A DNA stretch of 16,954 bases from an uncultured Clostridia bacterium (GCA_944376035.1 CALWBJ010000117.1:1-16954); one strand, 5' to 3'; counted from the first letter of the stretch, positions 1-6,524 are shown. Numbers and translations are program-made. Notes: generated from the sequence alone by a model not told the origin.

Positions 1-1113
1 CATCTGACAAATCTTTCCGATTATTATTATAAGACTAAATTTGTTGCGGAAAACGGCTCCAACGGCGAACCTAAGGACTGTTTCGGCAGGGCAGGCAAGG
101 ACCTTTATCTTAAAGTGCCGCTCGGCACCGTAATACGCGATAAAGCCACGGGCAATATTATAGCCGATATGTTTACCGACGGGCAGACAAAGGTCGTTTT
201 AACGGGCGGCGAGGGCGGAAAGGGAAACGCTAAATTCGCTAACGCACGTCGGCACGCTCCGCACTTTTCCCAGACGGGAGAAAAGACGGAGACCAAGCAG
301 GTAATACTTGAACTTAAAACCATTGCGGACGTGGGGCTTGTGGGCTTTCCGAACGTCGGGAAATCAACGGTTTTAAGTAAACTGACGCGTGCAAACCCCA
401 AAATAGCCAATTATCATTTTACCACTCTTTCGCCAAACCTCGGAATTTGCGAGTATTACGATAACCGATTTATGATAGCAGATATTCCGGGGCTTATAGA
501 GGGCGCAAGCGAGGGGGCAGGGCTAGGCACGGAGTTTTTAAGACATATCGAGCGCACGCGTATGCTGGTACACGTGGTCGATATATCGGGTACGGAAGGC
601 AGGGACCCTTACGAAGATTATCTTAAAATCAATGAGGAACTTTTTAAATACGATAAAAAATTCTCAAAAGTAAAACAGATTGTCGCGGCAAATAAATGCG
701 ACGTTTACGGCGCGGAAGAAAAACTTAAAGAGTTTAAATCCAAAATAAAAAGAAAACATAAAGTAGTAGCGATAAGCGCGCTTACGGGCGAGGGACTTGA
801 AACCCTTAAAAAGGAAATATTTGAAATTCTCCAAAAACTTCCGCCCGTCAGTCCGCTTGAATTTGAGGAATTCAATTACGTTAAGCCCGAAAGACTTTCT
901 TTCGAGATTTTGAAAGAAGGCGACACTTTCGTGGTCGTGGGTTCGCTCGTAGACGTTCTGAAACGCAACGTGGTAATGACAGATATGCACTCTCTTGCTT
1001 ATTTACAGAAAGTTTTGCGGGACAGAGGGGTCATAAAACAATTAAAAGAGATGGGCGCGACCGAAAAGTCGACAATTATTATCGGCGGGGAACAGTTCGA
1101 ACTTCTTGATTAA
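1..1113 (+). CDS. obgE: GTPase Obg (ObgE/CgtA), 5' end missing
   Basis: Obg-family GTPase, which in bacteria binds the 50S ribosomal subunit and links ribosome maturation to growth and stress. The frame is open from base 1, so the N-terminal part of the glycine-rich Obg fold (roughly 50 residues) lies outside the window; 370 residues are present. Visible in order: the remaining Obg fold with its Gly-rich turns (GGEGGKGN), the G domain with G1 GFPNVGKST (fragment residues about 115-123), switch TTLSPNLG, G3 DIPGLIEGAS, G4 NKCD and G5 SALTGEG, then an Obg C-terminal (OCT) domain starting near YVKPERLSFEI and ending at the usual short acidic tail. All GTP-binding motifs are intact. A GTG at 115 is an internal valine, not the start. 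The next gene, yhbY, also acts on the 50S subunit. Identification is firm; only the start is unseen. Confidence 0.97.
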   Translation, partial: HLTNLSDYYYKTKFVAENGSNGEPKDCFGRAGKDLYLKVPLGTVIRDKATGNIIADMFTDGQTKVVLTGGEGGKGNAKFANARRHAPHFSQTGEKTETKQVILELKTIADVGLVGFPNVGKSTVLSKLTRANPKIANYHFTTLSPNLGICEYYDNRFMIADIPGLIEGASEGAGLGTEFLRHIERTRMLVHVVDISGTEGRDPYEDYLKINEELFKYDKKFSKVKQIVAANKCDVYGAEEKLKEFKSKIKRKHKVVAISALTGEGLETLKKEIFEILQKLPPVSPLEFEEFNYVKPERLSFEILKEGDTFVVVGSLVDVLKRNVVMTDMHSLAYLQKVLRDRGVIKQLKEMGATEKSTIIIGGEQFELLD

Positions 1114-1232
1114 AAGAAAAAATTAAAATCGAATATTTGGACAAGGTCTTTGCTCAAATAAAACATATAGATAATTTTAACATAAGAAAAAATATTAAAA
1201 ATAATCAGATATTGAAATTCAGGAGGATAAAA

Positions 1233-1532
1233 ATGCTAAACTCAAAACGCAGGGCATTTCTGCGTTCTTTGGCACAGAATATTCAGCCGGTAACGCAGGT
1301 CGGTAAATCGGGGGTAACGGAAAGCCTTATCGAAAGTCTGAACGCGGCAATAGAAAAAAGAGAACTTATAAAAGTAACCGTTTTGGAAAATTCGGGACTT
1401 GAAGTAAAAGACGCGGGCATTGAAATTGCCTCTGAACTCGGAGCGGAATTCGTATGCGCAACGGGCAGAAAACTTGTTTTTTACACAAAAAGCAATAATG
1501 AAAAGATAAATCATATTGAGTTTCCCGATTGA
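1233..1532 (+). CDS. yhbY: YhbY family RNA-binding protein (CRM domain)
   Basis: A 99-residue single-domain CRM protein. The family associates with pre-50S ribosomal particles and binds RNA. The N-terminal part matches the family pattern: basic start, then the conserved GKSGVTE loop (GxxG motif, about residues 24-30). The helix with ALxxRELIKV follows, and the CATGRKLVFY strand closes the domain. The start is the ATG at 1233, preceded at 7 nt by a perfect AGGAGG (1221-1226); the frame stays open further upstream but has no ribosome binding site there. It sits 119 nt behind obgE and precedes nadD and rsfS, the order known from the Bacillus yhbY-nadD-yqeK-rsfS cluster, although here a divergent gene intervenes. 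A terminator follows at 1645. Confidence 0.95.
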   Translation: MLNSKRRAFLRSLAQNIQPVTQVGKSGVTESLIESLNAAIEKRELIKVTVLENSGLEVKDAGIEIASELGAEFVCATGRKLVFYTKSNNEKINHIEFPD

Positions 1533-1644
1533 TTTCAAAAGTTTTATAAAGGCGGCACTTAAAAGTAATATTTTAAGTTGTTTATAATCAATAGAAATAA
1601 AAACAAAGCGATATTTGACTTTTAAAATTTTTAATTTAAAATTT

Positions 1645-1677
1645 AAGCACTGCTTTAAAAGGCGGTGCTTGTTTTTT
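1645..1677 (+). terminator. Rho-independent terminator after yhbY
   Basis: A 9-bp stem (AAGCACTGC at 1645-1653 with GCGGTGCTT at 1662-1670, one G-U pair) and an 8-nt loop are followed by GTTTTTT. It ends the obgE-yhbY transcript. The rest of 1533-1806 is very AT-rich and shows no coding frame. Confidence 0.85.
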
Positions 1678-1756
1678 AGGTTACAGAATTTTAAATTATA
1701 TTAAAGTTTAATTATATTTGAGTTTATAAATTATTTAATTTTAATATTATAATTAG

Positions 1757-1803
1757 GACAGAAAATAATTTGAGTTTTTAAATATTAAATTCTGTCAATT
1801 TTT
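1757..1803 (+). terminator. Possible weak hairpin between convergent genes
   Basis: GACAGAA (1757-1763) pairs with TTCTGTC (1790-1796), and TTTTT follows at 1799-1803. The loop is long (26 nt) and AT-rich, so the structure is weak. It could back up the terminator at 1645 or act for the minus-strand gene that ends at 1807. Low confidence. Confidence 0.3.
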
Positions 1804-1806
1804 GTT

Positions 1807-2592
1807 TTAAATTAAATCTTTATTTTCGTCTGCGCCGTAAAGTTTACAGATAACCGAGAATATCAGCATAGAGCAGCCGAAAATAATATAGTAAAGTTTA
1901 AGCGGTACGAATATACTCATAATAAGAAACATTACTCCTAAAAGAGCAAAGTTTCTCGCCCTTTTTTTTCTGAAAATTTCTTTTATGAAATTTTTTTTGA
2001 GCGGTTTTACGTCGAGAAGGGTACAGGTTATTTTGGGCAGCGTTTCGGCATTATTCAGAAAGTCGTAAATAAAATCTCCGTCTTTAAGTATTATCGCTCC
2101 GTTAAAACGCGCGGCAAACGCTATTACGTCGGGTGAAAATTCGGTAGAGTATATGTGCGCCGTATCTTCTTTTTTCAGACAGTTAAAAGCCTTTACCACA
2201 TCTTTTTTTGTCGCTCCGTCGAAACCGAAAGCAAAATGCACGAAAATTTTTTTATCGGCAATATAAAGTCCGCCTTTTTTACGCTCGCTTATTAAACCGT
2301 TCTTTTTGAAGGCTTTTTCAAACAGGGTTATAATTTCCGCCTTAGGGGAAAAATCCAGTTGGTTTAAGACGTTGTTCTTTTTTCTGATTTCTTCTTCGCT
2401 TTGTATTTTTTTACTTCTTTTTTTAATCAGCCGTTTAAGAGTGAAGAGCGCGGCAAGCGCGGCTACGCATCCCGAAAGTATAAGAGAATAAGGCCGCGGG
2501 GTGAAGTAATTTAATAAAACGAAAGAAAGTATAAATGCTATAAAAACAGTAAACAGTGTATCGGTAATTACCGACACGGGAATTTTTCTCAT
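1807..2592 (-). CDS. Uncharacterised membrane protein with central cytoplasmic domain
   Basis: A 261-residue protein I do not recognise by name. Hydrophobic segments lie near residues 8-29 and 35-52 and again near 211-229 and 231-251, so it has two N-terminal and two C-terminal membrane helices around a soluble, Lys-rich domain of about 150 residues. The domain contains a stretch (HIYSTEFSPDVIAFAARFNG, then ILKDGDFIYDFL) resembling the last strand-helix units of Mrr-like restriction-endonuclease folds (T..F...A..FA....I.LIDG..L..L). I see no complete PD-(D/E)XK catalytic set, so any nuclease activity is unsupported. The start is the ATG at 2592 with AAGGTGAT 7 nt upstream; the in-frame GTG four codons earlier is part of that ribosome binding site. 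It is divergent from nadD-yqeK with 107 nt between them. Function unknown; existence of the gene is well supported. Confidence 0.85.
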   Translation of the reverse strand: MRKIPVSVITDTLFTVFIAFILSFVLLNYFTPRPYSLILSGCVAALAALFTLKRLIKKRSKKIQSEEEIRKKNNVLNQLDFSPKAEIITLFEKAFKKNGLISERKKGGLYIADKKIFVHFAFGFDGATKKDVVKAFNCLKKEDTAHIYSTEFSPDVIAFAARFNGAIILKDGDFIYDFLNNAETLPKITCTLLDVKPLKKNFIKEIFRKKRARNFALLGVMFLIMSIFVPLKLYYIIFGCSMLIFSVICKLYGADENKDLI

Positions 2593-2660
2593 ATATAATA
2601 TCACCTTTTGTATTTTACACGAGAATTATTGCCTTTTAAGCGGGATTTATACCAAAAGTA

Positions 2661-2689
2661 TTGATTTTATTTTTAAAATGTGCAATAAT
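2661..2689 (+). promoter_or_regulatory. Sigma-A type promoter of nadD-yqeK
   Basis: TTGATT (2661-2666), a 17-nt spacer, then AATAAT (2684-2689) with an extended -10 TG at 2681-2682. The predicted transcript start near 2696 is only about 4 nt before the ATG at 2700. No Shine-Dalgarno is seen upstream of that ATG, which suggests a nearly leaderless message. Confidence 0.6.
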
Positions 2690-2699
2690 AAATAAAGTT

Positions 2700-3830
2700 A
2701 TGAAAACGGGAATTTTAGGCGGAACATTCAATCCTGTACACACGGAACATGTAATTTTAGTAAAGACGGCGATTAAACAACTTAAATTGGACAAACTTAT
2801 AGTAATGCCAACTTTCCTGCCGCCGCATAAAAACATCATCCCAGCGCCTGCCGAGGATAGGCTGGAAATGCTTAAAATAGCATTTTCTGACGTTGAAAAG
2901 GTTACAGTCAGCGATTTTGAAATACAAAAAAAAGGAAAGAGTTATACTTTTGAAACGGTCGAGCATTTCCGAGCGTCAGACCCTGACGGAGAACTTTATT
3001 TTATTTGCGGCGGGGATATGCTGACGGACTTTAAAACCTGGCGTTATCCCGAAAGAATACTTGCCGCATGCCGTCTTGCCGTTTTCGGAAGAGAGGATTA
3101 TCATACCGACTATAAAGCCGAAGAAGATTATTTTAATAAAAATTTCGGCTGCGGTTTTACTAAACTCGATTATATCGGGAAAAGTATTTCATCCACCAAA
3201 ATAAGGGTTTATTCTTCTTTCGGGCTAGACGTAAAGGCCATGACGGGAGAAAAAATCGAAAAATATATTAAGGAAAAAGGACTTTACCGTTCGAACAGAT
3301 ACGCCGATTTTGTGGCAAAAGTTCTTCCCGAAAAGAGGCTTATCCACACCGCAAACGTGCTGGTATGCGCTTTGAAAAAGGTTAAAGAACTTAATCTTAA
3401 TTATGATAAAGTTATGACCGCCGCCACACTTCACGATTGCGCAAAATATCTTAACCCTGACGATTATAAAGACTTTACCGTCCCTGCGGGAATGCCGCAG
3501 CCTGTCGTACACGCTTTTTTAGGCGCGTTTATAGCCGAAAAAGTTTTGGGGATAGAAGATGAAGAAATTATCGACGCCATACGTTATCATACTTCCGGGA
3601 AAGCGGGAATGAGCGTGCTCGGTAAACTTATTTTTACAGCCGATATGATAGAAGAAGGAAGAGTTTACGAGGGCGTGGAGAAGTTAAGAGAAATTTACGA
3701 TAAGGATTTCGAGGAGTGTTTTAAGGAGTGCTTAAAAGAAGAAGTAGTTCACCTTCTAAATAAAAAAAGCATGATTTACATTGAAACGCTTAACGCTTAC
3801 GATTATTATATAAAAAACGGAGAAAAATAA
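2700..3830 (+). CDS. nadD-yqeK: Nicotinate-nucleotide adenylyltransferase / YqeK HD-domain Ap4A hydrolase fusion
   Basis: A 376-residue bifunctional protein. Residues 1 to about 200 are NadD, which transfers AMP from ATP to nicotinate mononucleotide in NAD synthesis: GGTFNPVHTEH (the nucleotidyltransferase HxGH motif, here H14-T-E-H17), PTFLPPHK, and ISSTKIR (163-169). Residues about 205-376 are a YqeK-type HD phosphohydrolase with metal ligands H216, H245-D246, H271, H297 and D315 (TADMIEEGR). YqeK family members cleave diadenosine tetraphosphate symmetrically to ADP. In Bacillus the two are separate neighbouring genes; here they are one frame without a break. Gly in HxGH is Glu; both histidines are kept. 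The start is ATG 2700, chosen because it begins the NadD core directly (MKTGILGG); there is no ribosome binding site. rsfS follows after 165 nt. Confidence 0.95.
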   Translation: MKTGILGGTFNPVHTEHVILVKTAIKQLKLDKLIVMPTFLPPHKNIIPAPAEDRLEMLKIAFSDVEKVTVSDFEIQKKGKSYTFETVEHFRASDPDGELYFICGGDMLTDFKTWRYPERILAACRLAVFGREDYHTDYKAEEDYFNKNFGCGFTKLDYIGKSISSTKIRVYSSFGLDVKAMTGEKIEKYIKEKGLYRSNRYADFVAKVLPEKRLIHTANVLVCALKKVKELNLNYDKVMTAATLHDCAKYLNPDDYKDFTVPAGMPQPVVHAFLGAFIAEKVLGIEDEEIIDAIRYHTSGKAGMSVLGKLIFTADMIEEGRVYEGVEKLREIYDKDFEECFKECLKEEVVHLLNKKSMIYIETLNAYDYYIKNGEK

Positions 3831-3942
3831 TAAATAGCGGTATAAAAAGTAAATCAGATTAAAAACCGCTGAAAAATCAAAAAATAATTTTAATATAAAG
3901 AAAATTTGTTTATATAAAATAAAAAACAGTAAAAAAATCAAA

Positions 3943-3960
3943 TCCGCCCGTTTGGGCGGA
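3943..3960. repeat. Perfect GC-rich hairpin between nadD-yqeK and rsfS
   Basis: TCCGCCC (3943-3949), loop GTTT, then GGGCGGA (3954-3960). On the plus strand it is followed by AAAAGAG, not by T residues. On the minus strand the next bases are TTTGATTTTTTT, so as an intrinsic terminator it would face leftward, although no minus-strand gene ends here. It may end antisense transcription or act as an RNA-stabilising stem between the two genes. Confidence 0.5.
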
Positions 3961-3995
3961 AAAGAGCAAAAGAAAAATTAAAGGAAGGATAAATT

Positions 3996-4337
3996 TTGGA
4001 CGCAAAAACTCTTACTGAAAAAATCTGCACGTTACTTAAAGACCATAAAGCCGAGGACGTTTTAAGCATAAACGTCTCTTCTAAGACACAGGTTGCCGAC
4101 TATTATGTAGTTGCGGGCGGAAGATCCATGACGCATACAAAGTCGCTCGCCGAGAGAGTTGAAGAAGAAATGGATAAAGAGGGCGTCGCTCCCGTCCGCC
4201 GTGAGGGCGTCAGGGAAGGGCGTTGGGCGGTTCTTGATTACGGCGACGTAATCGTACACATTTTTAACGACGAAACACGCCTTTTTTATCATCTTGAATC
4301 ACTCTGGGACGACGGTAATAACGTAGTTAAGTATTAA
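3996..4337 (+). CDS. rsfS: Ribosomal silencing factor RsfS
   Basis: A 113-residue protein of the RsfS/Iojap family, the usual length. The family binds ribosomal protein L14 and blocks joining of the 30S and 50S subunits when nutrients are scarce. Diagnostic stretches: DYYVVAGG near residue 37 (family DYFVIASG), then HTKSLAERVEEEM, and the strongly conserved GRWAVLDYGDVIVHIF followed by R-FYHLESLW near residues 75-104. The start is TTG at 3996; GGAAGGAT lies directly upstream and no ATG or GTG in this frame gives a better start. Its place after nadD and yqeK is the conserved Bacillota order. It converges with the minus-strand gene ending at 4376, with only 38 nt between and no clear terminator. 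Confidence 0.95.
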   Translation: MDAKTLTEKICTLLKDHKAEDVLSINVSSKTQVADYYVVAGGRSMTHTKSLAERVEEEMDKEGVAPVRREGVREGRWAVLDYGDVIVHIFNDETRLFYHLESLWDDGNNVVKY

Positions 4338-4375
4338 AAGTATAAAAGCACATCGTTAACAGAGGTTGTCAAAGG

Positions 4376-4654
4376 TCAGGATATCTTTTTTACGTATATT
4401 CTGTCCACTTCTTCGGGGTTTATTTCTATACTGCGTATAGGTTTTGGCGAAGCCCTTTTTCTTCTCGGTTTCTGTACGGGCTGGGGAGGCGGCGGAGCGG
4501 GCGTAGGTTCTTTTTCGTTAAGAAATTTTTTCAGAGCGGCTAAAACTACTTTTGCGCCTACCGCAAGTATTACGGACAGGGCAAAAAACATAGCAAGAAA
4601 AATAAATCCCAAAAATGCCGAGGGTTCGGCGGGTGTCATAATTAAATTATACAT
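4376..4654 (-). CDS. Small single-pass membrane protein with Pro-rich linker
   Basis: A 92-residue protein without a recognised family. A short polar N-terminus is followed by one hydrophobic segment (about residues 12-38). Next comes KKFLNEKE, a proline-rich stretch (PTPAPPPPQPVQKP, about 48-61), a basic patch (RRKRASPKP), and an ordered-looking tail RSIEINPEEVDRIYVKKIS. By the positive-inside rule the long C-terminal part should be cytoplasmic. Pro-rich spacer plus a terminal motif suggests a tether that presents the tail to a partner; this is inference. The start is ATG 4654 with GAGGT 6 nt upstream; a TTG five codons earlier lies within or before that site and is rejected. It is divergent from the DeoC-like gene at 4755. 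Confidence 0.75.
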   Translation of the reverse strand: MYNLIMTPAEPSAFLGFIFLAMFFALSVILAVGAKVVLAALKKFLNEKEPTPAPPPPQPVQKPRRKRASPKPIRSIEINPEEVDRIYVKKIS

Positions 4655-4709
4655 ACTTTTACCTCGCAATTGAATTTACCACGAGAAAATTACCGTATAG
4701 TGATAGAAT

Positions 4710-4738
4710 TTGCGGATAAATGCATTATTTTGTATAAA
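4710..4738 (+). promoter_or_regulatory. Likely promoter of the DeoC-like gene
   Basis: TTGCGG (4710-4715), 17-nt spacer, TATAAA (4733-4738). The -35 matches consensus at three of six positions. The -10 is good. The ribosome binding site AAGGAG (4743-4748) and ATG 4755 follow closely. Confidence 0.4.
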
Positions 4739-4754
4739 TCCGAAGGAGAAACAT

Positions 4755-5585
4755 ATGGCATGGTTTAAAAGGTCTCAGCCCGAACTGAAAATGATAGGCG
4801 GCGGAGGCGAAAAAATACAGGCGGACGATCTTCCCGATCTCGCCGCACTCATGAATATGTCTATTGAGGACTTAAAAGACGAGTTTTATCTGTTTCAGAT
4901 ACGTAAATTTATGAGCCGGTTGGGTAAAGTTGCGGTAAGGTACAATCTTACCGAAAACGAAGGCGAAAAACTTTACGTCAATTCGGCAAGGTTTGCGCTT
5001 AATCAACTGCTGGTATCGCCCGCATATGTCGATAATTGTCTGAAATATGCCGAAAAACATGAGAATGAAAATGTTCCATTAGGCGTGATTATAGACTTTC
5101 CGTTCGGAGAGAGCACTTTTTCAGGGAAACTTTTAAGTGTCAAAGAATGCGCGAGAAAGGATATAAGTGAAGTCTCGGTAGTGATACCGCCTATGTTTGC
5201 CGAGCCCGAAAAAGCGAGAGAGTTAAAAAAACAACTTAAAAAACTCGGCAGAATCAGATATTGTCCCGTAGGGGCGGCGTTCAACGCGCAGGATATGACC
5301 GAAGAACAGTTAAAACGCGCAGTCAAAACCGCGGAAAAAACAAAAATTGCTTTCATAACATTGTTTTTCGGCGAAACTGACGACGCGCTTATAAAATCCC
5401 GTACGGAAATGGTGCTTAAAAACGTTTCGGGTAAAAGAATAAACGTTTTCGGAAACATAAATAACGCCGCTATCTGCACGGAACTTCTAAAACTCGATAC
5501 GGGTACTATCTTTACTCCGTTTGCCGATGAAATCGGAGCGGAACTTTTGAAAAAATTTAAAATAAAAAGTCTGAAACTTATGTAA
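4755..5585 (+). CDS. DeoC-like TIM-barrel protein, probably catalytically inactive
   Basis: A 276-residue protein. Residues about 80-265 follow the deoxyribose-phosphate aldolase (DeoC) pattern. VSPAYVDNCLKYA fits the V.P.YV..A..L strand-helix, and GVIIDFPFGES (110-120) fits the G.PLG..T strand. KECARKDISEVSVVIPP (130-146) fits A...GADEVD.V..., KIAFITLFFG (197-206) fits ADF.KTSTG, and KRINVFGNIN (227-236) fits VGVKA.GGIR. At each catalytic position of E. coli DeoC (Asp102, Lys167, Lys201) the aligned residue differs: Ser141, Thr202 and Asn230. Without the Schiff-base lysine, aldolase chemistry is not expected. An N-terminal part (1-75) is helical and not typical of DeoC. The start is ATG 4755 with AAGGAG 6 nt upstream. 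The next feature is the FMN riboswitch transcript, with no evident link. Fold assignment is by eye; the role is unknown. Confidence 0.7.
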   Translation: MAWFKRSQPELKMIGGGGEKIQADDLPDLAALMNMSIEDLKDEFYLFQIRKFMSRLGKVAVRYNLTENEGEKLYVNSARFALNQLLVSPAYVDNCLKYAEKHENENVPLGVIIDFPFGESTFSGKLLSVKECARKDISEVSVVIPPMFAEPEKARELKKQLKKLGRIRYCPVGAAFNAQDMTEEQLKRAVKTAEKTKIAFITLFFGETDDALIKSRTEMVLKNVSGKRINVFGNINNAAICTELLKLDTGTIFTPFADEIGAELLKKFKIKSLKLM

Positions 5586-5590
5586 AATTT

Positions 5591-5611
5591 CTTTACAAAA
5601 TTTTTGTAAAG
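5591..5611. repeat. 21-bp palindrome: weak terminator or operator
   Basis: CTTTACAAAA (5591-5600), central T, TTTTGTAAAG (5602-5611), an exact inverted repeat 5 nt after the stop of the DeoC-like gene. As RNA it would form 8 bp with a 5-nt loop but has no following U run. It overlaps the -35 and spacer of the promoter that reads into the FMN riboswitch, so an operator role is equally possible. Confidence 0.55.
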
Positions 5612-5620
5612 TATTAAAAT
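5592..5620 (+). promoter_or_regulatory. Promoter of the riboswitch-ribU transcript
   Basis: TTTACA (5592-5597), 17-nt spacer, TAAAAT (5615-5620). The transcript should start near 5627, about 25 nt before the FMN aptamer. Confidence 0.55.
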
Positions 5621-5650
5621 ATATAAAAACATAAAAATAAAAAAAATAAA

Positions 5651-5764
5651 AATTCTTTGGGGCGGGGTGAAATTCCCCATCGGCAGTAAAGTCTGCGAGC
5701 CTTTTTTAAGGTTGATTCGGTTGATTTCCGAAACCGACGGTATAGTCCGGACGGGAAAAGAATT
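5651..5764 (+). promoter_or_regulatory. FMN riboswitch (RFN element) aptamer
   Basis: Matches the RFN consensus in order: GGGGCGGGGTGAAATTCCCC (5659-5678), CGGCAGTAAAG, TCTGCGAGCC, a GATTCGGTTGATTTCCGAA arm, then CGACGGTATAGTCCGGACGG. Closing stem P1 is AATTCTTT (5651-5658) with AAAGAATT (5757-5764). FMN binding in this family lowers expression of riboflavin synthesis or uptake genes, which fits the RibU-like gene downstream. The expression platform covers 5765-5946, and the terminator lies directly before the start codon. Confidence 0.95.
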
Positions 5765-5916
5765 TATTTTTACGCGAAAAACAGTTTTTATAGCGGGATT
5801 TAGGTATTAAAAAATATCAGACCCGTGCCGCGCTTCTGCCTCGGTGAAAGCCGAAGAGAGTGTACAAAACGATAAAACGGTTTTTTACGGTTAAACGAAT
5901 TTTTTTCAGTTTTCCC

Positions 5917-5946
5917 ACGCCCCGAAGATAAATCGGGGTGTTTTTT
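5917..5946 (+). terminator. Riboswitch-controlled terminator that also holds the ribU ribosome binding site
   Basis: A 9-bp stem ACGCCCCGA (5917-5925) / TCGGGGTGT (5933-5941) with loop AGATAAA is followed by six T (5941-5946), then immediately by ATG 5947. The right arm contains GGGGTG (5935-5940), which can pair with anti-Shine-Dalgarno CACCUC with one G-U and sits 6 nt from the ATG. The hairpin can therefore stop transcription and, on read-through RNA, hide the ribosome binding site. Confidence 0.85.
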
Positions 5947-6495
5947 ATGGGTAGCATTACTATGACAAAGAGAATTGCGGGCATAGCGGTTTTCGCGGCG
6001 CTTTCCTTTGTGGTGTCTTTTCTTGAATTTCCGATATTTCCCGCGGCGTCATTTCTTAAACTCGACTTTTCGTCGGTGTTTACACTGCTTGCCGGTTTTA
6101 TTTACGGTCCTGTTTCGGGAATAGCCGTGTGCGCCGTAAAGGAACTTCTGTGCGTAACAAAAAGCAGCACGCTTGGTATAGGGGAAGTAGCAAATTTTGT
6201 TGTTACCGTTTGTTTTATGTTAATTCCCGCAATTACTTATAAATTTAAAAAAGGATTCGGGACTGTGGCAATAACTCTTGCCGCGGGCTGTGTGCTTGAA
6301 ATTGTGGCAGCGCTTATTGCTAACAGATTTATAAATTTCCCTTTATATGAGCAGTTTTTGGGAGTTACGGCAGCCGAGGCTTTTGCGATTCTTTGGCCGT
6401 ACATAGTGCTCTTTAATTTGATTAAAACGGTGGCTGTAAGTATAATAACAATTCTTTTATATAAAAAGGTTTCTTCTCTGATTAAAAGAAATTGA
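5947..6495 (+). CDS. ribU: Riboflavin ECF transporter S component (RibU-like)
   Basis: A 182-residue membrane protein with about six hydrophobic segments, the length and topology of ECF S components. These capture a vitamin at the membrane and use a shared EcfA/EcfA'/EcfT energising module, not seen in this window. The region KLDFSSVFTLLAGFIYGPVSG, then VKELL, then LGIGEVANFVV, fits the RibU pattern (K.DLSD.P.L..GF..GP..G, ...GE.ANF..G). The FMN riboswitch upstream supports riboflavin as substrate. Start choice: ATG 5947, because GGGGTG lies 6 nt upstream; GTG 5938 would be inside the terminator stem, and ATG 5962 has no good ribosome binding site but remains possible. tsaE follows after 35 nt and appears to have its own promoter. 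Confidence 0.9.
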   Translation: MGSITMTKRIAGIAVFAALSFVVSFLEFPIFPAASFLKLDFSSVFTLLAGFIYGPVSGIAVCAVKELLCVTKSSTLGIGEVANFVVTVCFMLIPAITYKFKKGFGTVAITLAAGCVLEIVAALIANRFINFPLYEQFLGVTAAEAFAILWPYIVLFNLIKTVAVSIITILLYKKVSSLIKRN

Positions 6496-6524
6496 TTTAC
6501 TTTTTCGTAAGTTGATATTATAAT
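6496..6524 (+). promoter_or_regulatory. Promoter of tsaE-tsaB-rimI, predicted start at or near the ATG
   Basis: TTTACT (6496-6501), 17-nt spacer, TATAAT (6519-6524). A second TATAAT overlaps at 6524-6529. Transcription from the first would begin near 6531, the A of the tsaE start codon. The -35 overlaps the end of ribU only by its stop region. Confidence 0.55.

Noticed and set aside
1137..1232. N-terminal extension of yhbY from an upstream start
   Set aside because: The extra 32 codons are AT-rich, without a ribosome site, and the perfect AGGAGG points to ATG 1233.
5003..5680. A 225-codon minus-strand open frame
   Set aside because: It lies antisense to the DeoC-like gene and runs into the riboswitch promoter region; Ser/Phe-rich composition typical of antisense frames.
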